Below, in pieces: positions 1 to 5,940 of a stretch of DNA of 8,116 nucleotides. Below the pieces are notes generated by a model. The model was not told the DNA's origin, made no database searches, and was given only the letters and a program-made list of their open reading frames with translations. This stretch comes from Clostridia bacterium (GTDB taxonomy: Bacteria > Bacillota > Clostridia > Oscillospirales > CAG-272). Each line of letters begins with the position of its first letter. Within the stretch, counting starts at the first letter, position 1. The position numbers and the translations under genes were made by a program. The DNA lies in contig JAFOGE010000169.1 of assembly GCA_017386965.1 (NCBI GenBank), positions 1-8,116 of the forward strand, read 5' to 3'.

Positions 1-35
1 AAAAATCTATAAAAAATACAAAAAATATTCGAAAA
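1..35 (+). promoter_or_regulatory. Phased A-tracts upstream of the response-regulator promoter
   Basis: Four runs of A lie at 1-5, 11-16, 20-25 and 32-35, with centres roughly 10 bp apart, which is one helical turn. Phased A-tracts are known to bend DNA, and A-rich DNA just upstream of a -35 element can act as an UP element for the RNA polymerase alpha subunit. The tracts end a few bases before the -35 box at 40-45. What is seen is the spacing; bending and promoter stimulation are inferred. The array may extend left of the window. Confidence 0.45.
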
Positions 36-39
36 TCAT

Positions 40-68
40 TTGCAATTCGTTCAATTTTATGTTATAAT
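40..68 (+). promoter_or_regulatory. Sigma-A promoter with extended -10 for the two-component operon
   Basis: A -35-like TTGCAA at 40-45 is separated by 17 bp from a perfect TATAAT at 63-68. The -10 box is directly preceded by TGT at 60-62, giving the extended -10 motif TGnTATAAT, which compensates for the imperfect -35. Transcription would start near 75, leaving an untranslated leader of about 140 nt before the response-regulator start at 218. No other candidate promoter was seen ahead of the genes at 218, 958 and 2494. Confidence 0.75.
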
Positions 69-110
69 TGAATTACAAAAGCCGATTTGGGGGATAGAAA
101 GACGGAATTG

Positions 111-171
111 CCTCAAAAACGTAAGCAGTCTTCACCTCAAAAAACGCATTTTGAGATGACCTTTTTCAAAA
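111..171 (+). promoter_or_regulatory. Leader with direct repeats and alternative stem-loops
   Basis: The leader of the response-regulator mRNA has two near-identical copies of CCTCAAAAACG, at 111-121 and 135-146 (the second has one extra A), about 24 nt apart. The second copy forms a 7-bp stem, CTCAAAA at 136-142 with TTTTGAG at 149-155 around a 6-nt loop. The first copy could pair with the same right arm. TTTTGA at 149-154 could instead pair with TCAAAA at 166-171, so the structures exclude each other. The repeats could equally be a DNA-binding site for the regulator itself. No T tract follows, so this is not an intrinsic terminator. Function is unproven. Confidence 0.3.
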
Positions 172-217
172 TCAAGGATAAAAACGAATTACTTACACAT
201 ATTTTTAGGAGGAACCC

Positions 218-910
218 ATGGCAGACACGAAAATTTTGGTGGTGGATGATGATTCCAATATCAGCGAGCTTTTGAAAATTTATTTTGAGAACGAAGGATA
301 CGCCGTAAAGATTGCAAACGACGGAATGGAGGGCTTAAGCTATTTTAAGCTCTTTGAGCCCGATCTGGTGCTTCTTGACATCATGCTCCCGAAGAAGGAC
401 GGCTGGCAGGTATGCCGCGAGATCCGCGAGATGTCCTCCAAGCCCGTTATCATGATCACGGCGAAGGGAGAGGTCTTTGATAAGGTTCTCGGCCTGGAGC
501 TCGGTGCGGACGATTTCCTGGTCAAGCCCTTCGATATGAAAGAGCTTTCCGCCCGTGTAAAGGCGGTTCTGCGCCGCTATCAGGCACATGCGCGGCAGAA
601 TGACGAGGAGGTCATCAAGTTCGAGAACATTGAGATCAGCCTGCAAAAGTACGAGCTGAAGCTGAACGGAAAATCGGTAGATATTCCTCCCAAGGAGCTG
701 GAGCTGCTCTATTTTCTGGCTTCCAATTATAACAGAGTCTTCACGAGAGATCAGCTGTTGGACAAGGTTTGGGGCTTTGACTATCTTGGCGACTCCCGAA
801 CGGTCGATGTTCACGTAAAGCGTCTGCGCGAAAAGCTTGAGGGCGTTTCGGACAAGTGGATTCTGAAAACCGTTTGGGGCGTAGGATACAAGTTTGAGCT
901 TCTCGGATAA
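218..910 (+). CDS. OmpR/PhoB-family DNA-binding response regulator
   Basis: Cytoplasmic transcription factor of a two-component system, expected to be phosphorylated by the kinase encoded just downstream. The 230-residue length is normal for the family. The receiver domain spans about residues 4-118: the acidic pocket is the DDD at 10-12, the phospho-acceptor is Asp54 in LLDIMLP, the switch Thr is Thr81, and the invariant Lys is Lys103 in VKPF. The winged-helix DNA-binding domain spans about 130-227 and ends in the usual WGxGYKF signature; the recognition-helix region (SRTVDVHVKRLREKLE-like, about 193-208) is well conserved. The ATG is chosen because AGGAGG lies at 207-212, 5 nt upstream. It heads a same-strand cluster with a kinase and an HtrA protease. 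Target genes are not known; the direct repeats in its own leader are a candidate site. The family assignment is secure, but a specific name (CssR, CiaR, MtrA and so on) is not. Confidence 0.95.
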   Translation: MADTKILVVDDDSNISELLKIYFENEGYAVKIANDGMEGLSYFKLFEPDLVLLDIMLPKKDGWQVCREIREMSSKPVIMITAKGEVFDKVLGLELGADDFLVKPFDMKELSARVKAVLRRYQAHARQNDEEVIKFENIEISLQKYELKLNGKSVDIPPKELELLYFLASNYNRVFTRDQLLDKVWGFDYLGDSRTVDVHVKRLREKLEGVSDKWILKTVWGVGYKFELLG

Positions 911-944
911 GGATAAGAAGCGAATCCCAATCTTGATATGTAGC

Positions 945-950
945 GGAGGG
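945..950 (+). promoter_or_regulatory. Ribosome binding site supporting a TTG start for the kinase
   Basis: GGAGGG at 945-950 sits 7 nt before TTG at 958. The next in-frame ATG, at 997, falls inside the first membrane segment and would remove its N-terminal part, so the TTG start is preferred. Confidence 0.7.
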
Positions 951-957
951 TAGGACG

Positions 958-2424
958 TTGTTTAAGAGCGTTTTTGCCAAGTACGTAACCGCGTTCATGA
1001 CGATCATCACCTTCGGCTTTACCGTTCTTTTATTGGTAATGACTGCCATTATCAGTCATTATTCCATGCAGGTCAAAACCGAGATGCTGGATCACGTAGC
1101 GCAGGTAATCGAAAAAAGCGTTTCATCGGAAAGTGCGGAGATCGCTCCGCAAAGCTTTCCGGCTGTGTTTGACAGCGCTTATAAGATGACCCTGGACAGT
1201 ATGGTTTCCGCCTTTACCTCGGGAGAGGATGACAAGATGGCGGTATGGGTGGCGGATGCGGAAGGGAACATTTTCTATACCGTAGCCGCCAACGACGAAA
1301 GCAATCCGACTGAGGATACAAGACGCTTCCCGGAGGAGCTCCTCTCGGCGCTTCGCCAAGGGGAGGACTACCTTGATACATGGGCGCCGAACGAAAGTTC
1401 TCCCAAGCTGCTGGTTCGCGCTCTCGGAATCTATAACCGAAGCGGCGAGCTTTGTGGTATGATCGCCGTTTGCTCCTCAAACGTTCGCTGGGGCTCTATG
1501 CTGGAGGACGTTTCGAATACGGTTGTTGTTTCCGCGCTCTTAGTGTTGCTTGCAGCGCTGATTGCCGCATACTTTATTACCGAACGGACCGTTTACCCAC
1601 TTCGGCGCATGCGCAAGGCAGCCCGCGATTTTGCAGCAGGCAAGTTTGACGAACGCATCAACGTCCACGGAAAGGACGAGGTTGCCGAGCTTGCCGCCGC
1701 CTTTAACCAGATGGCGGAATCGCTGGATAGCCTTGAAACCATGCGCAATTCCTTTATTGCCAGCGTATCGCATGATCTGCGTACCCCCATGACCACAATT
1801 GCCGGATTTATTGACGGCATCCGGGACGGCGTAATCCCTGCGGATCAGCAGGAACATTACCTTGAGATCGTTTCCATGGAGGTACACCGTCTTTCGCGCC
1901 TTGTGACCTCCTTGCTGGATTTGTCCCGCATCCAGGCAGGGGATCGAAAGTTCGTGATGAAGCATTTTGATATCTGCGAGATGGCGCGCTTGATTCTGAT
2001 TTCCTTGGAGAAAAAGATCGACGAAAAGCATCTTGATGTAGAATTTCTGTGCGAGGACGACCGTATGACGGTCCATGCGGACCGAGATGCGATCTACCAG
2101 GTTCTTTATAACGTTTGTCATAATGCCATTAAATTTTCAAGGGAAGGCGGACAGCTGCGCATTTCCATTTCCAATGTCAAGGAGCGCCGCGTTCAGATCG
2201 AGGTCTTTAACGAGGGGGAAGGGATCCCGCAGGAGGAGCTTCCTCTTGTCTTTGAGCGATTCTACAAGACAGATAAGAGTCGCAATCTGGATAAAAACGG
2301 CGTCGGTCTTGGACTGTTCATTTCCAAAACCATCATCACGGCGCACGGAGAGAAAATCTGGGCAGAAAGCGAGCAAGGACAAAATTGCAGATTCCTCTTT
2401 ACGCTTCAGCGTCCTCTTTTTTAA
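958..2424 (+). CDS. Transmembrane sensor histidine kinase (HAMP, HisKA, HATPase)
   Basis: Membrane-bound sensor kinase, the likely partner of the response regulator 47 nt upstream. In 488 residues it shows, in order: a first membrane helix (about 10-33); an extracytoplasmic sensor region (about 34-187) whose VWVADAEGNIFYT stretch at 96-108 resembles PAS/PDC-like sensor folds; a second membrane helix (about 188-207); a HAMP linker (about 207-260); a HisKA domain with the H-box SVSHDLRTP and phospho-acceptor His272; and a HATPase domain with N-box Asn389 in NVCHNAIKFS, G1 box NEGEGIP at 418-424, F-box FERFYK at 432-437 and G2 box GVGLGLFIS at 448-456. The first Asp of the classical DxGxG G1 motif is Asn418. 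The gene starts with TTG. The signal sensed cannot be read from the sequence; the HtrA gene downstream suggests envelope or protein-misfolding stress. The class is certain and the subfamily is not. Confidence 0.95.
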   Translation: MFKSVFAKYVTAFMTIITFGFTVLLLVMTAIISHYSMQVKTEMLDHVAQVIEKSVSSESAEIAPQSFPAVFDSAYKMTLDSMVSAFTSGEDDKMAVWVADAEGNIFYTVAANDESNPTEDTRRFPEELLSALRQGEDYLDTWAPNESSPKLLVRALGIYNRSGELCGMIAVCSSNVRWGSMLEDVSNTVVVSALLVLLAALIAAYFITERTVYPLRRMRKAARDFAAGKFDERINVHGKDEVAELAAAFNQMAESLDSLETMRNSFIASVSHDLRTPMTTIAGFIDGIRDGVIPADQQEHYLEIVSMEVHRLSRLVTSLLDLSRIQAGDRKFVMKHFDICEMARLILISLEKKIDEKHLDVEFLCEDDRMTVHADRDAIYQVLYNVCHNAIKFSREGGQLRISISNVKERRVQIEVFNEGEGIPQEELPLVFERFYKTDKSRNLDKNGVGLGLFISKTIITAHGEKIWAESEQGQNCRFLFTLQRPLF

Positions 2425-2443
2425 CGAAACACCTCTCATCCTG

Positions 2444-2476
2444 AAAAAAAGCCGTCATGTAGAAGTACACTGACGG
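2444..2476. promoter_or_regulatory. Hairpin in the kinase-htrA gap; terminator-like on the minus strand
   Basis: CCGTCATGTA at 2452-2461 pairs with TACACTGACGG at 2466-2476, with one bulged C (2470) and a GAAG loop. On the plus strand it has no T tract; it ends 1 nt before the AAAGGAG ribosome binding site of the protease gene (2478-2484), where it could affect translation or protect a processed 3' end. On the minus strand the stem is followed by a C and seven T (complement of A at 2444-2450), which is the form of an intrinsic terminator. No minus-strand gene is present nearby to need one. Structure is seen; function is inferred. Confidence 0.45.
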
Positions 2477-2493
2477 GAAAGGAGTATTTTTAT

Positions 2494-3669
2494 ATGGCAG
2501 AGCATGATTTTGAGCATTCTGACGAGTCTGCGAAAAAGGATCCGTCATACGTCTATATTTGGGATTATGATGAGCAGACGCGCACCGAGAAGATGGAAAG
2601 CAACGGAAAGCAGCGAAAAGGCGTGCGAACCTATGCGATCCTTGTAACGGTTGCTTTTGCGCTTTGCTTCGTGCTTCTGATCGGCACGTTGCTTTGGAAA
2701 ATCCCGCAGGGAATCGATTTGCAAGCAGGCTCGGAGATCCCGACCACGCAGATCGCGGAGCAAGCCTATCCCGCAACGGTCCTGATCACGGCACGCAACA
2801 GCTCGGGATATTCGTTCGGAACCGGATTTTTTATTCGCTCGGACGGTTATATCGCAACGAATTGTCACGTGATCAGCGGGGCGGTTCAAATCGAGATCAC
2901 CCTATATTCCGGGCAGCGCCTTCCCGCAAGCGTGATTGGGTATCACGCCGCCTCCGATCTTGCCGTTTTGAAGATTGACGGATCCGGGTATCCGGTCATT
3001 CCCATCGGCAACTCCGACCTGCTGCGCGTCGGTGAACGCGCCGTATCGATTGGAAATCCGGATGGAGAGGAAGCCGCTTGGACGGTCACCCAAGGCATTG
3101 TTTCGGCAATCAATCGCACGATCTTGGTTGAAAGTGTACAGTATATCGTTGAAATGAAGATGATTCAAACCGATGCTCCCGTAAATCCAGGGAATTCGGG
3201 AGGCCCTCTTTGCAACGGAAAAGGGGAGGTGATCGGCATCATTACGAGAAAGCTGTCGGACACCGAGTCGATCGGATTTGCAATTCCCATCAACGGAGCG
3301 ATGGAGATCCTGAACGCTATCCTCAAAAACGGTAGTGCTGACGCGATAGATTCCTCAATCATTCGGGTGCGCCCAAAGATGGGCATTCAGGGAGGGAGCA
3401 TTCAGGAGGGCACTCGCTACACCTATGGCGGCAATGCCTATATTGCGCAGGCAACCGGCGTTTTTGTTCAAATCGTGAACCGCGACGGCGCAGCCTACAA
3501 CCTTCTTCAGCCCGGCGATATCATCACGCATTTGGACGGGAAACGCGTAACATCCATGGACGAAATGCTTGAAATCCTCTATAAACACAGAATCGGAGAT
3601 ATTGTAAGGATCACGGTGATCCGTGGAGATACGGAGCTTTCGTCGGAGATCATACTCGGAAAGTCTTAA
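2494..3669 (+). CDS. Membrane-anchored HtrA/DegP-type serine protease with PDZ domain
   Basis: Surface quality-control protease that would degrade misfolded or damaged exported proteins outside the membrane. The 391 residues show a charged cytoplasmic N-terminus (1-45), one membrane anchor (about 46-68) with no cleavage site evident, a trypsin-like domain (about 85-280) and one C-terminal PDZ domain (about 290-388). The catalytic triad is visible: His125 in TNCHVI, Asp155 in ASDLAVLKI, and Ser235 in NPGNSGGP. Length and single PDZ fit Gram-positive HtrA. The ATG is supported by AAAGGAG at 2478-2484, 9 nt upstream. It lies 69 nt after the kinase gene, without an obvious promoter of its own, and is followed by a strong terminator, so it is probably the last gene of the two-component operon. 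Unusual details are Cys124 directly before the catalytic His, where Asn is common, and Cys240 five residues after Ser235. HtrA, DegP, DegQ and DegS-like names cannot be separated here. Confidence 0.93.
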   Translation: MAEHDFEHSDESAKKDPSYVYIWDYDEQTRTEKMESNGKQRKGVRTYAILVTVAFALCFVLLIGTLLWKIPQGIDLQAGSEIPTTQIAEQAYPATVLITARNSSGYSFGTGFFIRSDGYIATNCHVISGAVQIEITLYSGQRLPASVIGYHAASDLAVLKIDGSGYPVIPIGNSDLLRVGERAVSIGNPDGEEAAWTVTQGIVSAINRTILVESVQYIVEMKMIQTDAPVNPGNSGGPLCNGKGEVIGIITRKLSDTESIGFAIPINGAMEILNAILKNGSADAIDSSIIRVRPKMGIQGGSIQEGTRYTYGGNAYIAQATGVFVQIVNRDGAAYNLLQPGDIITHLDGKRVTSMDEMLEILYKHRIGDIVRITVIRGDTELSSEIILGKS

Positions 3670-3672
3670 TAT

Positions 3673-3720
3673 GAAAAGGGGCACGGAAGCAACCTTCTTT
3701 GCTCCTTTTCTAACTTTTTT
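3673..3720 (+). terminator. Intrinsic terminator after the htrA-type gene
   Basis: A 17-position stem pairs 3673-3689 with 3694-3710 around a CAAC loop; it has one C-T mismatch and two G-T wobbles. A run of six T follows at 3715-3720, 4 nt after the stem, and the right arm itself ends in CTTTTC. It begins 3 nt after the protease stop codon. It would end the two-component/protease transcript and insulate it from the proline operon. Confidence 0.8.
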
Positions 3721-3773
3721 CACCGCAAAAAAGCCGCCGAAAAAGAAAAAATGTCTTTTTTTGTACAGAAGTC

Positions 3774-3802
3774 TTGACGAAATATAAATTATTGTATATA
3801 AT
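3774..3802 (+). promoter_or_regulatory. Near-consensus sigma-A promoter of the proline operon
   Basis: TTGACG at 3774-3779 (5 of 6 consensus) and a perfect TATAAT at 3797-3802 are separated by 17 bp. A/T-rich DNA lies directly upstream at 3740-3763. Transcription would start around 3809, giving a leader of about 50 nt before proB. With the terminator at 3673-3720 this makes proBAC a separate unit. No T-box or known riboswitch fits in so short a leader. Confidence 0.85.
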
Positions 3803-3816
3803 AAGTTCATCTTGCT

Positions 3817-3842
3817 AATTCGCTAAAGCGGATTTTCGTTTT
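3817..3842 (+). promoter_or_regulatory. Small hairpin in the proB leader
   Basis: AATTCGC at 3817-3823 pairs with GCGGATT at 3828-3834 (one G-T wobble) around a TAAA loop, followed by TTCGTTTT at 3835-3842 and then the ribosome binding site (AAGGAG, 3845-3850). The form is that of a weak terminator or attenuator, but the stem is only 7 bp with three G-C pairs and the T run is interrupted. It may be chance in A/T-rich DNA. Confidence 0.2.
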
Positions 3843-3860
3843 GGAAGGAGCGCAAAGAAA

Positions 3861-4643
3861 ATGCGATTGGTTGTAAAAATAGGAACCTCTACGCTGGCAC
3901 ATGCAACGGGACGGTTGAATATTCGACGTGTTGATGAGCTTTGCCGTGTGTTGAGCGATCTGAAAAATTGCGGACACGAGGTCATTCTGGTTTCTTCCGG
4001 AGCGATCGGGATGGGAGTTGGAAAGCTCGGATTGAAGGAGCGCCCCTCAGACATTCCCACAAAGCAGGCTGCGGCAGCGGTCGGTCAGTGCGAGCTGATG
4101 TATACTTATGACCGCTTGTTTGAAGAATACCACCACACCGTCGCCCAGATTCTTCTTACCGGCTCGGATCTGCGTCACGAGGACCGCTACCATAATTTTC
4201 AGAACACGATGCGACGTCTGTTAGAGCTTGACGTCCTGCCCGTGATCAACGAGAATGATACCATTGCAACCGATGAGATCAAGGTAGGGGATAACGACAC
4301 ACTGTCTGCCATGGTTGCCGTCAGTGTCCGCGCGGATCGTTTGATCCTGCTCTCCGATATTGACGGGCTCTTTACAACGGATCCGCATAAGGATCCGACA
4401 GCAAAGCTGATTCCAGAGGTTTACGAAATCACCCCGCAGATGACCGCTCTTGCCGGCGGCGAAGGTTCCTCCTTGGGAACCGGAGGAATGCGCACAAAGC
4501 TGCAGGCCGCCGAAATCTGTATGGAATCCGGGTGTGAAATGGTCATCCTCAATGGAGCCAATCCAACACTGCTCTATCAGCTCTTTGACGGCGCTTCGGT
4601 CGGGACGCGCTTTATCCCGTCGAAGGGAAAGGAACAGGAATGA
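3861..4643 (+). CDS. proB: Glutamate 5-kinase, PUA-less form
   Basis: Cytoplasmic enzyme that phosphorylates L-glutamate with ATP to L-glutamyl 5-phosphate, the committed and usually proline-inhibited step of proline synthesis. The 260 residues are a complete amino-acid-kinase domain: KIGTS at 6-10 (nucleotide loop), SSGAI at 46-50, the INENDTIAT stretch at 129-137, KVGDNDTLSA at 141-150, LLSDIDGL at 163-170 and GTGGM at 206-210. The protein stops right after this domain, so it lacks the C-terminal PUA domain that brings the E. coli enzyme to about 367 residues; PUA-less ProB proteins are known in several bacteria, so this is not read as a truncation. The ATG follows GGAAGGAG at 3843-3850. 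The stop overlaps the proA start in ATGA, which suggests translational coupling and fits the need to hand the unstable glutamyl phosphate to ProA. Confidence 0.97.
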   Translation: MRLVVKIGTSTLAHATGRLNIRRVDELCRVLSDLKNCGHEVILVSSGAIGMGVGKLGLKERPSDIPTKQAAAAVGQCELMYTYDRLFEEYHHTVAQILLTGSDLRHEDRYHNFQNTMRRLLELDVLPVINENDTIATDEIKVGDNDTLSAMVAVSVRADRLILLSDIDGLFTTDPHKDPTAKLIPEVYEITPQMTALAGGEGSSLGTGGMRTKLQAAEICMESGCEMVILNGANPTLLYQLFDGASVGTRFIPSKGKEQE

Positions 4644-5896
4644 CAACCCAAGAGATCTTGAAGCAAGCAAAGGCCGCCGCTCCGGTACTCGCGTTGCTTA
4701 CCTCCGAGGAAAAGAATCGCGCACTCCTTGCCATGGCAAATGCTCTGATTGAGCAGCAGGAGGCAATTCTGGAAGCAAATCACTTGGACTGCACCGCCGC
4801 ACAGGGGAAGGTCAGCCCGGTTATGATCGACCGCCTCAAATTGACGGAAGCGCGTATTGCGGCAATGGCACAGGGAATCCGAGAGGTTGTGGATCTTCCG
4901 GATCCTGTTGGCAAGTCCCTGGATCAGATTCTTCGTCCCAACGGAATCACCGTCCAAAAGGTGCGGGTTCCGATCGGCGTGATTGCTATCATTTATGAAA
5001 GCCGGCCTAACGTCACCTCCGATGCAGCGGCACTTGCTCTCAAAAGCGGAAACGTATGCGTTCTGCGCGGCGGGAAAGAGGCCTATCAAAGCTCCTGCGC
5101 AATCATTGCCGCGTTACGCAAGGGATTGCGGAGCTGCGGATTTCCGGAAACGTTTGTCAATATGCTGGAGGACGTTTCGAGAACCGGCGCTCTGGAGCTG
5201 ATGACGGCGGATCAATACGTGGATCTGCTGATTCCGCGAGGGGGAGCCGGCTTGATCCGCACTTGCGTGGAAAATGCAACCGTCCCCTGTATTCAGACCG
5301 GAACCGGTATCTGTCACGTTTACGTGGATGCCGATGCGAATCTTTCGATGGCGCTGAATATTATTGAGAATGCAAAAACAAGCCGTCCTTCGGTGTGCAA
5401 CGCAGAGGAGGTCTGTCTGATTCATAAGGATGTGGCAGAGCGCTTCTTGCCCATGCTGAAGCATCGTCTGACTGTTGAACAGACCGAAAAAGGGAAGCCT
5501 TCCGTAGAGCTGCGACTGGACCCTCGTTCCGCAAAAATCATAGAAGGTGTCCCTGCCTCCGATCTTGATTTTGATACAGAATTTCTCGATTATATTCTTG
5601 CGATCAAGATCGTGGATAGTCTGGATGATGCGATTACACATATTGGCTTGCATTCCACGCATCACAGCGAGGCTATTCTTACCGAAAATACGGAATCTGC
5701 CAATCGCTTTGCACGCGCAATCGACAGCGCGGCAGTTTATATCAACGCCTCCACCCGCTTTACAGACGGCGGTGAGTTCGGTCTTGGGTGTGAGATCGGA
5801 ATTTCCACACAAAAGCTCCATGCCAGAGGACCTATGGGGCTGGAGGAGCTTACGACCTACAAGTATATCATTCGCGGAAACGGCCAGATTCGTTGA
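4640..5896 (+). CDS. proA: Glutamate-5-semialdehyde dehydrogenase (gamma-glutamyl phosphate reductase)
   Basis: Cytoplasmic enzyme of the aldehyde-dehydrogenase superfamily that uses NADPH to reduce L-glutamyl 5-phosphate to glutamate 5-semialdehyde, which cyclises spontaneously to pyrroline-5-carboxylate. The 418 residues match the usual length of about 415-420. Family signatures are seen throughout: PIGVIAIIYESRPNVT at 111-126, RGGKEA at 143-148, IPRGGAGLI at 198-206, the nucleophile Cys253 in SVCNAEE, and the C-terminal FTDGGEFGLGCEIGIST (374-390) with LHARGPMGLEELT (393-405). The start is set by the ATGA overlap with proB; GGAA at 4631-4634 inside the proB end can serve as ribosome binding site. 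It is the middle gene of the proline operon. Confidence 0.97.
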   Translation: MTTQEILKQAKAAAPVLALLTSEEKNRALLAMANALIEQQEAILEANHLDCTAAQGKVSPVMIDRLKLTEARIAAMAQGIREVVDLPDPVGKSLDQILRPNGITVQKVRVPIGVIAIIYESRPNVTSDAAALALKSGNVCVLRGGKEAYQSSCAIIAALRKGLRSCGFPETFVNMLEDVSRTGALELMTADQYVDLLIPRGGAGLIRTCVENATVPCIQTGTGICHVYVDADANLSMALNIIENAKTSRPSVCNAEEVCLIHKDVAERFLPMLKHRLTVEQTEKGKPSVELRLDPRSAKIIEGVPASDLDFDTEFLDYILAIKIVDSLDDAITHIGLHSTHHSEAILTENTESANRFARAIDSAAVYINASTRFTDGGEFGLGCEIGISTQKLHARGPMGLEELTTYKYIIRGNGQIR

Positions 5897-5924
5897 ATGA
5901 ATCCTTCGACAAATCCTATAACAC

Positions 5925-5931
5925 AGAAAGG
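5925..5931 (+). promoter_or_regulatory. Ribosome binding site deciding the proC start
   Basis: AGAAAGG at 5925-5931 lies 9 nt before ATG at 5941. An in-frame TTG at 5893, overlapping the proA stop, would add 16 residues (NESFDKSYN...) with no similarity to the family and is rejected. From the ATG the protein begins MKTIFGFIGCGNMG, so the Rossmann motif sits at the expected N-terminal position. Confidence 0.75.
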
Positions 5932-5940
5932 CAAAAAAAC

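Noticed and set aside
87..275. 62-codon plus-strand reading frame in the leader, starting at TTG
   Set aside because: No ribosome binding site, low-complexity composition, and it runs into the response-regulator gene in another frame.
335..814. 159-codon minus-strand frame opposite the response regulator
   Set aside because: Antisense shadow of a well conserved receiver/winged-helix gene.
1540..2121. 193-codon minus-strand frame opposite the kinase gene
   Set aside because: Antisense shadow of the conserved HAMP/HisKA coding sequence, with no family features.
3740..3760. AAAAAG/CTTTTT inverted repeat upstream of the proB promoter
   Set aside because: Six A/T-rich pairs with a 9-nt loop; likely chance in a homopolymer-rich segment, and termination is already explained by 3673-3720.
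4378..4397. Two GGATCC copies close together in proB
   Set aside because: They encode the ordinary TDPHKDPT stretch of ProB and no wider repeat surrounds them.
5893..5940. TTG start for proC overlapping the proA stop
   Set aside because: It adds 16 residues with no family similarity; the ATG at 5941 has a ribosome binding site and places the Rossmann motif correctly.
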